From NCBI RefSeq assembly GCF_001856685.1, contig NZ_CP017812.1, forward strand, positions 1,488,001 to 1,552,000: a stretch of DNA of 64,000 bases, given 5' to 3'. Origin of the DNA: Boudabousia tangfeifanii. Lineage in GTDB: Bacteria > Actinomycetota > Actinomycetes > Actinomycetales > Actinomycetaceae. The notes below the pieces were generated by a model. It saw only the letters and a list, made by a program, of their open reading frames with translations. It was not told the DNA's origin and made no database searches. Positions 54,201 to 61,355 of this stretch are shown here, piece by piece. Each line of letters begins with the position of its first letter. The stretch's first letter is position 1. The position numbers were made by a program, and so were the translations under genes.

Positions 54201-54888
54201 CTTTTACTGTTTCAGTAGAACGCTGATCTGTTAAGGAAAAATACCTTACTTCATCGACTTCATCGCCAAAAAATTCGATTCTGACCGGCGAATCCTCTAG
54301 TGGTGGGAAAATGTCAATCAGTCCACCGCGAACGGCGAAGTCGCCACGATTAGCCACCATGTCTTGGCGTCGATACCCCAAGTCCACTAGTTTTTCGATC
54401 GTTTCTTCGAAGCCGACTTCTTGCCCAGGAACCAACTGGATCCAAGGAACTTGTCCGATAGAAGCAATAACTGGCTGAAGCCAGCCGCGTACTGAAGTAA
54501 CTAGAACTTTGATCGGCTCAAGCTGACCGGCCACTGCGTCTGCGGCAAGTTGTCCTGTTTGCGCCGATAACCTAGCAATCACACTAGCGCGAGCTGCCAT
54601 CGTATCGAGCCGAGGCGATAGTCGTTCATGAGGTAGCGTTTCCCAGCTAGGGAAAACAGCCACTTGCGGCACATAATCAGCCAAGGCGTGCGCGAACTGT
54701 TCCGCATCACGCCCAGATGGCAAAACTACTACCGTTAAGTCATTACGAGCGCTGACGCTAGCTACAAAAGGGGGACGAATCCCAGCACAAGCTTTGACAG
54801 AAAGGTTAGCTTGAGGCCTAGCAGCTTTGGTTGCAGCGTTATAGGTTTCATCGCGGTCTAGCTGTGCTAGGAGATTTGTTAGCTTCAT
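51289..54888 (-). CDS. mfd: Transcription-repair coupling factor
   Basis: A 1199-residue ATP-dependent translocase that removes stalled RNA polymerase at lesions and recruits UvrA. Domains in order: UvrB-homology region (VAVFPSWETLPHERLSPRLD, then RGGLIDIFPP), the RNA-polymerase-interaction domain (KPGDYIVHDQHGVGKFLEL ... DRLFVPTDSLDRISKY), the RecG-like helicase with Walker A GDVGYGKTEVA, DEEQRFGVEHKE, SATPIPRTLEMA and QLHQLRGRVGRSRERAYAY, and the C-terminal TRCF domain (PPAYIPGERLRLETYAKIA). Full length. It starts 7 bp after pth stops. Confidence 0.96.
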   Translation of the reverse strand: MKLTNLLAQLDRDETYNAATKAARPQANLSVKACAGIRPPFVASVSARNDLTVVVLPSGRDAEQFAHALADYVPQVAVFPSWETLPHERLSPRLDTMAARASVIARLSAQTGQLAADAVAGQLEPIKVLVTSVRGWLQPVIASIGQVPWIQLVPGQEVGFEETIEKLVDLGYRRQDMVANRGDFAVRGGLIDIFPPLEDSPVRIEFFGDEVDEVRYFSLTDQRSTETVKAGILLGPCRELLLTDKVKDAAGKAYEKLPGVEDLLEQIQAGAYVEGMESLAPVLDDSMQPLANLLPDNSVICVCDPEVMARRATDLQATTDEFMAAAWEAAAAGGQVPVSAQAASFAQLGELRRHCVAQGNGWISLSDFLTGSEDAEDADLAAFFASADTEYDLGARDVEPYRGDFKAATSDLGQLIKDGWKLLLTTQGDGSAKRMADALGELGLPSRQITQLPAGLNDPVIYTLGQAHGRGFVLTEAKLAVFTEADLTGRKATTAPSRSTRVKRKVANAISDPLALKPGDYIVHDQHGVGKFLELVSRTTGRGASQVTRDYLLVEYAPSKRGGVGDRLFVPTDSLDRISKYSGSDAPALSKMGGADWEKTKAKARKAVKEIASELVRLYAARSASKGFAFSPDTPWQQELEDAFEYPETPDQLTTIAEVKADMEKPYPMDRLLCGDVGYGKTEVAVRAAFKAIQDGKQVAVLCPTTLLAQQHLETFRQRFVGFPVTVASLSRFTSTKEAEEIKTDLLAGKIDLVIGTHSLVTGQVRFKDLGLVIIDEEQRFGVEHKETLKQLRANVDVLSMSATPIPRTLEMAVTGIRQMSMLQTPPEERHPVLTYVGRWQDKQMVAAIKRELMRDGQVFFVHNKVSDIDAVAAKITELIPSARVRVAHGKMGEQALEKVIVDFWNREFDVLVCTTIVETGLDIANANTLIVDRADQMGLSQLHQLRGRVGRSRERAYAYFFYPSDKVLTETAHERLKTIATHTDLGAGMAVAMKDLEIRGAGNLLGGAQSGHIAGVGFDLYVRMVAEAVADFKGEHQEEKPEVKVDLPIEAHIPPAYIPGERLRLETYAKIASANDEAELSQVRAELVDRYGQIPTEVERLFVVAKLRQQIAAAGLTEVASAGPNLRFAPITLGAAQAARLRRLYPGAVQKPALRQVLIPAPKTAKMGGNPVVNEDLATWVANVVEHIFAWDPTASDD

Positions 54889-54895
54889 ACCAGCT

Positions 54896-55495
54896 TTACT
54901 TGTTCGAGTGTAGATCCTGTTGTGCAGTTAGAAAACCTTTAGTCACTACCTCGGAGATGGCATCAACCGCTTTCGCGATGGTCACAGACCATTGCGGCAG
55001 CTGTTTAGCTGGAAAGTTTGAGAGCACGAAATCTGCCGTGCTCATTTGGCCTGGTGGACGACCGATGCCAACTCGTAATCGGCAGTAGTCTTTGGTTCCT
55101 AACGAGTCATTTATAGATTTTAACCCGTTATGACCGGCAGCCCCACCACTTTGTTTCAAGCGTAATTCGTGCTCAGGAAGATCTAGTTCATCATGCACGA
55201 TTAACAAGTGGGCTGGATCGATCTGATAAAAATCAACCAGCGCTTTGACAATTGGGCCAGAAGTGTTCATATAAGTATCAAGTTTGGCTGCCATGACCTT
55301 GGGACCAGGCGCACCTCCGGGCAAAATTCCCAAACGTCCTGAGGCAACTTTAGCCCGTGCTTTATGCTTATTAAAGCTTTCCCCCATCTCATCAGCCAAC
55401 GCATCTACCACTAGATGGCCGATATTGTGCCGGGTCAACTCATATCGGGGACCGGGATTACCTAGCCCCACGACTAACCATGGTTCATTAGACAC
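54896..55495 (-). CDS. pth: Peptidyl-tRNA hydrolase
   Basis: A 199-residue enzyme that recycles peptidyl-tRNA. Catalytic and binding motifs are intact: VVGLGNPGPRYELTRHNIGHLVVDAL (His in RHNIG), LIVHDELDLPEHELRLKQSGGAAGHNGLKSI and RLRVGIGRPPG. It is upstream of mfd by 7 bp, the usual actinobacterial pairing. Confidence 0.95.
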   Translation of the reverse strand: MSNEPWLVVGLGNPGPRYELTRHNIGHLVVDALADEMGESFNKHKARAKVASGRLGILPGGAPGPKVMAAKLDTYMNTSGPIVKALVDFYQIDPAHLLIVHDELDLPEHELRLKQSGGAAGHNGLKSINDSLGTKDYCRLRVGIGRPPGQMSTADFVLSNFPAKQLPQWSVTIAKAVDAISEVVTKGFLTAQQDLHSNK

Positions 55496-55561
55496 TACGA
55501 ACTCTCACTGATTCACTTTTGGTTCCAAGGAACAAATTTACTGATAGCTCAGGCTAGCATA

Positions 55562-56209
55562 CTACTGTTGTATCTTGCCATCAACCATTTTTAAAACTTG
55601 GTCACCAACCATCTGTGCGAAGGGAAGGTCGTGCGTGATCACCATGATTGCCATTCCCTGTTTCGCGAGAGCCCGAATTACCTTGCTAACTTGTTCTGTG
55701 GATGCTTCGTCTAGTGCCGAAGTTGGCTCATCGAAACACAAAACTGAGGGTTCGAGGGCGCATGAACGAGCGATGGCCACCCGCTGACATTGACCACCAG
55801 ATAGTTCCCCTGGGTAGGAATCGGCTTTATCAGCCAAGCCGACCTCGGCAAGCAACTTTTTACCCCGCGCAATCGCTTCATTTTTATCTTGACCATAGGC
55901 GTAGATCGGTGCCTCAGTAATATTTTCGAGGGCGGTTCGATGCGGGAAAAGGTTGAAATTCTGGAAAACCATGCCCACTTTTCGATGCCATTCACGGGGA
56001 TTATCAATCGTGTTTAGATTCTGTCCGTCTACGACAATATCGCCAGAATCAGCAGTTTCGAGTTGATTAATGCATCGCATCAGCGTGGTTTTGCCCACCC
56101 CAGACGGTCCGAGGACAACTACCACTTGGCCATTTTCGATTGTCAGATCAACGCCTTTGAGAACTTTGGTGCTGCCGTAGCTCTTTTTCAGATTCTTTAC
56201 TTCTAACAC
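55562..56209 (-). CDS. Amino-acid ABC transporter ATP-binding protein
   Basis: A 215-residue ATPase of the polar amino-acid (GlnQ/HisP) group. Walker A is GPSGVGKT, then MRCINQLE, the Q-loop VFQNFNLFPHRTALENI, signature LSGGQCQRVAIARS, Walker B VLCFDEPTSALD and H-loop VITHDLPF are in order. It starts with GTG after GAAAGG, 10 bp from the permease stop. With the two upstream genes it forms an importer. Confidence 0.94.
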   Translation of the reverse strand: MLEVKNLKKSYGSTKVLKGVDLTIENGQVVVVLGPSGVGKTTLMRCINQLETADSGDIVVDGQNLNTIDNPREWHRKVGMVFQNFNLFPHRTALENITEAPIYAYGQDKNEAIARGKKLLAEVGLADKADSYPGELSGGQCQRVAIARSCALEPSVLCFDEPTSALDEASTEQVSKVIRALAKQGMAIMVITHDLPFAQMVGDQVLKMVDGKIQQ

Positions 56210-56219
56210 GTCAAACCTT

Positions 56220-56849
56220 TCAGCGGTAGTAGGCTAGGCGCTTTTCCAAACGCTGTAGCAAGTAGGTCAAAACTACCACGATTAGCAAGTAAACAATCGC
56301 TGGGTAGATCAAGGGCAAGAGAGTGGCAGTACGGTTCATTTCACCTTGTGCCACACGGAGCATATCCACGACTCCTAGCACATATACCAAGGCAGTATCT
56401 TTCACCAGGGTGATTACCTCGTTTGAGATCGGAGGTAAAATGCGTTTAACTACCTGCGGCAAAATGATACGACGGTAATAAGTTACGGTGTTAAAACCAA
56501 GAGTACGAGCAGCTTCAAACTGTCCAACTGGAATGCTTTCAAGACCACCACGATAGATTTCGGCAAAATAGGCCGAATAGTTAAGCACAAAAGCTAGCAA
56601 AGCAGCTGGAAGTCGATCTAGCACAATGCCGATCTGTGCCAACCCGTAGTAGAAAAAGATCAGCTGCAGAACCAGCGGAGTGCCACGCATAATCGCAATA
56701 AATCCTTGAGCAAGGAAACGCAAAGGCATGAATCGTGACATCCGAGCGAATGCAACCAGTAGGCCGAGCGGCAATGAGCATAAAAGCGTAACCCCGAATA
56801 CTTCGAATACAACTAGGATTCCTTGGTAGAAGGACAAGTTTGTCAGCAT
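56220..56849 (-). CDS. Amino-acid ABC transporter permease
   Basis: A 209-residue permease of the HisM/GlnP type. The segment GTPLVLQLIFFYYGL and the EAA loop (FEAARTLGFNTVTYYRRIILPQVVKRILPPI) are diagnostic. Five membrane segments are visible. One permease gene only, so the transporter probably has a homodimeric channel. Confidence 0.93.
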   Translation of the reverse strand: MLTNLSFYQGILVVFEVFGVTLLCSLPLGLLVAFARMSRFMPLRFLAQGFIAIMRGTPLVLQLIFFYYGLAQIGIVLDRLPAALLAFVLNYSAYFAEIYRGGLESIPVGQFEAARTLGFNTVTYYRRIILPQVVKRILPPISNEVITLVKDTALVYVLGVVDMLRVAQGEMNRTATLLPLIYPAIVYLLIVVVLTYLLQRLEKRLAYYR

Positions 56850-56911
56850 CGGGGTTACGCTCTTTCGCTCTATTAGGTTTTAGTTCAAGTGAACTGTTAT
56901 TTTATGTTATT

Positions 56912-57802
56912 TCAGTTGAACCACTTCTTGGTGATGGTGTCTAGAGTACCATCAGCCTTTGCTTCTTTGAGGAAGCCATTTAGCTTATCAAGTAGTGCTT
57001 TGTCGTTTTGACGAACGGCAATGACGAATTCATCCTTGTCACCCATGGTGCCAACTTCGCGGAACTGGTCGCCACCCTTTTGCTTTGCGTAGTAACGCAA
57101 TAGAACGGAGTCGCCAATGACGGCATCAGCACGACCAACTTCGAGGTCACGTAGCGCCTTGTCGAAGGTGTCATACAGCTGCGGTCCCCCACCTGGTAGC
57201 GTAGCGGCTAGTTCCTTATCGGCTACTAGAGTTTCTGCCGCTACCGAGGATGCCTGGGAAGCGATGGTCTTGCCCTTAAGATCATCTAGAGTCTTAATAG
57301 GTGAATCTTTCAGGACCAGCACAAGCTGAGCATTTTCCATGTAAGGCTCAGTGGCAGCAACCTGCTTCAAACGTTCTGGAGTAATCGAGTAGCCATTCCA
57401 AATCGCATCGATCTTGCCAGTATTAAGTTCCGTTTCCTTCATGGACCAGTCAATGTTTTGGAACTTAAACTTCAAACCGGTCTTGGCTTCGGCAGCCTTG
57501 GCTAGATCAACGTCAAAGCCTTTGGTTTCACCATTCTCTTCGAAACCCATCGGGACGAAAGTATTGTCGTAACCGACGATAAGTTCTTTCTTTTCGGTAG
57601 AGTCGCCGCTCTGTTCAGCGGTCGCTGAGGTAGCTGCTTCGGCGGTGGCAGCCTTTTCATTCGATGCGGCATCTTTGCTTTCAGCATTTCCACAACCAGT
57701 TAGTGCCAGAGCTCCGGCGAGTACAACCGCACCAACTGCCAAATGACGGCGGGCAGCAAAAGTAGATTGTGCCATTGGGTTAAGAGCTAGTTTGCGCCCC
57801 AT
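56912..57802 (-). CDS. Amino-acid ABC transporter substrate-binding lipoprotein
   Basis: A 296-residue extracytoplasmic binding protein of family 3. Signal peptide and lipobox LTGC (about residue 36) precede an Ala/Ser/Glu linker. The core has LIVGYDNTFVPMGFEENGETKGFDVDLAKA, the IWNGYSITPERL segment, LKGKTIASQASSVAAETL and RADAVIGDSVLLRYYAK. A GAAGGAG precedes the ATG. The amino acid is not predictable from sequence alone; the nearby TrpR-type gene raises the possibility of an aromatic substrate, by context only. Confidence 0.92.
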   Translation of the reverse strand: MGRKLALNPMAQSTFAARRHLAVGAVVLAGALALTGCGNAESKDAASNEKAATAEAATSATAEQSGDSTEKKELIVGYDNTFVPMGFEENGETKGFDVDLAKAAEAKTGLKFKFQNIDWSMKETELNTGKIDAIWNGYSITPERLKQVAATEPYMENAQLVLVLKDSPIKTLDDLKGKTIASQASSVAAETLVADKELAATLPGGGPQLYDTFDKALRDLEVGRADAVIGDSVLLRYYAKQKGGDQFREVGTMGDKDEFVIAVRQNDKALLDKLNGFLKEAKADGTLDTITKKWFN

Positions 57803-57873
57803 GATTACTCCTTCAAAAGTAGTTAGTGTTTGGTACTGCGACCCTTTGCCGCAACAACTAATACTTTAATGAG

Positions 57874-57885
57874 TTAACATGTTAA
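57874..57885. promoter_or_regulatory. 12-bp palindrome upstream of the transporter operon
   Basis: TTAACATGTTAA, a perfect palindrome about 70 bp before the binding-protein start, placed as an operator would be. Confidence 0.4.
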
Positions 57886-57946
57886 TACGCAACACGAAAC
57901 GAGTGTCTTTAGTCACAGCGGATCAAGATAGTAGCAACTGCCAAAA

Positions 57947-57985
57947 GTTAACCCCCCTCAAGACAGTGCTCAAGGAGGGGTAAAC
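57947..57985. terminator. Imperfect terminator hairpin of the YerC-type gene
   Basis: C-rich left arm pairs with a GAGGGGTAAAC right arm around a loop of about 15 nt, 26 bp after the regulator stop. Confidence 0.6.
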
Positions 57986-58010
57986 AAAGATGGCGTTTAA
58001 GTAGTAAAAA

Positions 58011-58379
58011 TTACTTCTTTTCCTCAGCTTTTTCGGCAGCTTCCGCTTCAGCTAAAGCCTTTTCGACCACTTCATCTTTGAGGCCTAGCTTTTCCATAAT
58101 GTCTAGCCCGAGGTCGTATCCTCCTACCCCGGTACCCATGTAACGAGCAACTCGACCGATAGTGGTCACTGAGACACCAGAGACTTCACGTACCTTCCGG
58201 TAGGACATTCCTTCATTAAGGAGTGGCACGACTCGCCAGCGATCGGCAAGAGCTTCTAGTTCGGTCGGAGTGCAAAGATCGATCAGAAAAACAGCCATGT
58301 CTTCCGGATTATCGATTGCCGCCATAATCGAAGAGAGGAGAGAAATATCTGGGGTGGCATGACGTTCACGACGTTTCAT
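58011..58379 (-). CDS. TrpR/YerC-type transcriptional regulator
   Basis: A 122-residue protein of the YerC/YecD group, a TrpR-superfamily helix-turn-helix. The helix LCTPTELEALADRWRVVPLLNEGMSYRKVREVSGVSVTTIGRVARYM matches the TrpR DNA-binding core with its turn at GVSVTT. The C-terminus is a Lys/Glu/Ala helix not found in classical TrpR. A good Shine-Dalgarno (AGAAGGA) precedes the ATG. Three ACTAG elements in its promoter region resemble TrpR half-sites, suggesting autoregulation. Ligand and targets are unknown; the adjacent amino-acid transporter is the obvious candidate target. Confidence 0.88.
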   Translation of the reverse strand: MKRRERHATPDISLLSSIMAAIDNPEDMAVFLIDLCTPTELEALADRWRVVPLLNEGMSYRKVREVSGVSVTTIGRVARYMGTGVGGYDLGLDIMEKLGLKDEVVEKALAEAEAAEKAEEKK

Positions 58380-58411
58380 TATCAGTTCCTTCTAACTTAC
58401 CTAAGCGTGTT

Positions 58412-58450
58412 ACTAGCACACTAGCACATTTTATATCTAATGCACTAGCC
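58412..58450. promoter_or_regulatory. Three TrpR-like ACTAG half-sites
   Basis: ACTAGCAC occurs twice head to tail (58412-58419, 58420-58427) and ACTAGCC at 58444-58450. Between them, on the minus strand, lies TATAAAAT, a likely -10 of the regulator gene. ACTAG is the half-site of the known TrpR operator. Confidence 0.55.
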
Positions 58451-58584
58451 GAATAAGTATGAATTTGCTTCTATATTTATGTTTTATCTATCGAAGCGTT
58501 GTTGGGAGGACTCTGCCACTTTGCAGCTTTCCCTCTTTTAGCCGGGGTGAAGTTGTTATTAGATTCCCCTATGACAGTTTGGTT

Positions 58585-58624
58585 GGTTGGGTGGTATTCA
58601 GTTTTTGCCGAATACCACCCAACC
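58585..58624. terminator. Terminator hairpin of galT-galK
   Basis: A perfect 15-bp stem with a 10-nt loop, beginning three bases after the galK stop. Confidence 0.88.
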
Positions 58625-58626
58625 GC

Positions 58627-59877
58627 TTAGTTTTCGCTCCCTGCGGGGGCGCTTGGCAACGCTAGCAGGAAGGCAGGAGGTTCGAATCCAGCCTTTTCAT
58701 AGGCTTGAGCGACAACCTTTGCTACTTCTTCAGCTTTGCCAGCCTCCACTAGCGCAATAGCAGATCCGCCGAATCCCCCACCGGTCATTCTTGCGCCGTG
58801 GGCTCCAGCTTGCCGGGCAGCTTCAACTGCGACATCAAGCTCAGGACAAGTAACTTCGTAGTCATGACGTAGCGACTCGTGTGAAGCATTGAAGAGTTCA
58901 GCGATCCGATCTAAGGTCGCACCTTCAAGTGGATGTCCTTGCAGTTCGGTAATCGCCTGATTGGTTCGTTCAATCTCAGTCACGACGTGTCGAACTCGTT
59001 TGATTTCTTCTGGGTCATCGAGCTTCGCGAGCGATTCATCGAGCTTGTCAGGCGTAATCTCGACTAGTTGCCCAACTCCCAGTTTGGCTGCCGCAGATTC
59101 ACAGGCATCACGCCGTGCTTTGTATTGGCCGTCGTTGAGTGAGTGGGCCGCACGGGTGTCGATTACCAGCAGTTCAAGGCCGGCAGCGGCAAGGTCAAAT
59201 GGCACCAGTTCGGTTGAATTATCTCGACAGTCAAGTGCCAAAGCTGATCCTTCGCTACAGCGTAGAGAAGCAGATTGATCCAATCCGCCCGTGGGAGCGC
59301 CAGCGATTTCATTTTCTGCTTGTCGGCAAATGTCAACTAACTTGGCTCTGCCTTCATCGTTAGGTTCATTTTCGGTACCGGCAAGACCTAGCTGAGCTAG
59401 CTCATCGATGGCAACCGCGGTTGCGCATTCTAATGCGGCCGAGGACGATAATCCGCCACCGCGAGGCACACAGGAGAACAAGGCTAGATCGAAACCTGGA
59501 AGAGGGCCATATCCTGCTTGTTCTAGTGCCCAAGCAACGCCCGCTAGATATGCAACCCAACCGGTGACTTCTCCTGGCTGCCCTACAGGTGCAATGGTAT
59601 CTAGGTCTACCGAGTCCCATCCTTCTGGCACGAATCGGTCCGTCAATCGCATGACACGATCTTCACGCGGACTCGCCGCAACGTAGGCACGGTGTGGAAG
59701 AGCAATCGGTAGGCACATGCCACCGTTGTAATCTGTGTGCTCGCCAATCAAATTCACTCGCCCTGGTGCGGACCAGACTCCAGCTGGCTCGTACCCGTAT
59801 CGTTCGATGAACATTTCTTTGGCACGCTTCGCGCCTTCTTCTCGCGAGACTGGGTGTGACCATTCAAGCTCAGTCAT
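58627..59877 (-). CDS. galK: Galactokinase
   Basis: A 416-residue GHMP kinase that phosphorylates galactose. The three GHMP motifs are present: GRVNLIGEHTDYNGGMCLPIAL, PRGGGLSSSAALECA and MTGGGFGGSAIALV. It is encoded 21 bp after galT and has its own Shine-Dalgarno (GGAAAGG). It supplies galactose 1-phosphate to GalT in the Leloir pathway. Confidence 0.95.
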   Translation of the reverse strand: MTELEWSHPVSREEGAKRAKEMFIERYGYEPAGVWSAPGRVNLIGEHTDYNGGMCLPIALPHRAYVAASPREDRVMRLTDRFVPEGWDSVDLDTIAPVGQPGEVTGWVAYLAGVAWALEQAGYGPLPGFDLALFSCVPRGGGLSSSAALECATAVAIDELAQLGLAGTENEPNDEGRAKLVDICRQAENEIAGAPTGGLDQSASLRCSEGSALALDCRDNSTELVPFDLAAAGLELLVIDTRAAHSLNDGQYKARRDACESAAAKLGVGQLVEITPDKLDESLAKLDDPEEIKRVRHVVTEIERTNQAITELQGHPLEGATLDRIAELFNASHESLRHDYEVTCPELDVAVEAARQAGAHGARMTGGGFGGSAIALVEAGKAEEVAKVVAQAYEKAGFEPPAFLLALPSAPAGSEN

Positions 59878-59898
59878 AGTTTTCCTTTCCGAGAGGTC

Positions 59899-61080
59899 TT
59901 ATTTCCATACTTCGCGCAAGCGCTGAGCAATCTTTTCTGGGGTGGTATCTGAAATCCATGCGGCCATTCCAGATTCCGATCCTGCTAAGTATTTCAACTT
60001 ATCTGGGCTACGCTGAATCGAAATTAGCTGCAGGTGTAGTCGCAAATCATCCTTTGCGCTATTTGGTGCTTGGTGCCAACCCGCTACATACGGCAGATCA
60101 ACATAGCTACCATCTTCACGCTGATGGAAACGGTTACCAGCTTGAAGCATTCGCAAATAGATGTTTGCAAGATCTTTTCGCTCTTCTTCATTCAGTGACG
60201 GAATATCTGGCACATCACGCTTAGGGGCAAGATGCATTTCGACTGGCCAGCGAGCTGCAGCTGGCACATAAAGCACCCAATGGTCGGTTTGAGCGATGAT
60301 CCGCTCGCCACTTTCCAATTCAGCTGCCACGACGTCTGAAAGTAGGTTACGTCCAGTACGTTGACGGTAGTTTCGTGCCTGTAGAAGCATCCGCTGGGTG
60401 TATGGCGTAATAAATGGGTAAGCGTAAATCTGACCGTGAGGATGGTGAAGGGAAACGCCAATTGCTTCACCGTGGTTTTCGAAACAGAAAACCTGCTCAA
60501 TTCCAGGTAGCTGAGAGAGTTCTTCGGTTCGGTCTGCCCACGCTTCAATTACTGTTCGCATGCGCTCTTCACCCATTGAAACCAAATTTTCTTCCAGCTT
60601 TGGGCCGAAGCAAATAACTTCACAACGGCCAGCAGCGGGTCGTTCTGCAAATAGTGGGTTGCCGTTCAAATAAGTCACTTCATCCGGCACACCTGGCACC
60701 TGCATTAGGGAAGAGAATCGATTTTCGAATACAACCACATCGTAGTCCGTATCAGGGATTTCACCGTCCTGATAGGTGGCTCCTTCACGCGCCGGTGCGA
60801 ATGGATTAGCATCAGCTGGGGGCATGAAGGTTCGATTCATTCGATGCGCCGCCATCGGAATCCAATCACCGGTTAAAGCGTCAAAACGCATGATCGGACC
60901 AGTGAAAGCGACCTCGTTACCTTCCGCGTCAGTCTGGGGAGCGAAACGATCCGTTAGTGGCCTGGGATCGTCTAAACGACGAGTCTTTTCACCACTGACA
61001 TATTCTGGCGAATCATCAAAGTAGAAAAAATCTCGCCCATCAGCCAGCTTAGTCGCTGTCTTCCGCACCTTTGCAGTCAT
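59899..61080 (-). CDS. galT: UDP-glucose--hexose-1-phosphate uridylyltransferase
   Basis: A 393-residue GalT. The active site HPHGQIYAYPF (nucleophilic His followed by Pro-His) and VVFENRFSSL are clear. Also visible are the MAAHRMNRTF segment and the C-terminal WHQAPNSAKDDLRLHLQL, with the metal-type His. An exact GGAGAT precedes the ATG. It is the first gene of the galT-galK operon, and no epimerase is in the window. Confidence 0.95.
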   Translation of the reverse strand: MTAKVRKTATKLADGRDFFYFDDSPEYVSGEKTRRLDDPRPLTDRFAPQTDAEGNEVAFTGPIMRFDALTGDWIPMAAHRMNRTFMPPADANPFAPAREGATYQDGEIPDTDYDVVVFENRFSSLMQVPGVPDEVTYLNGNPLFAERPAAGRCEVICFGPKLEENLVSMGEERMRTVIEAWADRTEELSQLPGIEQVFCFENHGEAIGVSLHHPHGQIYAYPFITPYTQRMLLQARNYRQRTGRNLLSDVVAAELESGERIIAQTDHWVLYVPAAARWPVEMHLAPKRDVPDIPSLNEEERKDLANIYLRMLQAGNRFHQREDGSYVDLPYVAGWHQAPNSAKDDLRLHLQLISIQRSPDKLKYLAGSESGMAAWISDTTPEKIAQRLREVWK

Positions 61081-61298
61081 TTCTGATATCTCCTAGATAA
61101 TCACGAGTGAGTGTTAACGCATCAAAATCAATGCAATACAACACACATTTTAAGGCTAGGTCACCATAAAACCAAATTCTGCTTAGCTCCCTTTCATACC
61201 GTGCTCAACGGTTCATCTCATAACCTGTCTGAGTTAGGAATAGAGCGACATCAGATTCTTTTTGCACACTGAATAATTACACAAATAGGGGTAAGATA

Positions 61299-61323
61299 GT
61301 GGGCAGTGCGCTATGTTGCCCAC
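61299..61323. promoter_or_regulatory. Hairpin in the leader of the beta-helix gene
   Basis: A 7-bp stem with an 11-nt loop, 33 bp before the start codon. The rest of the region 61081-61298 shows no gene. Confidence 0.4.
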
Positions 61324-61355
61324 GTATTTGACGGATTCAAAGAAGAGGACCGCTC

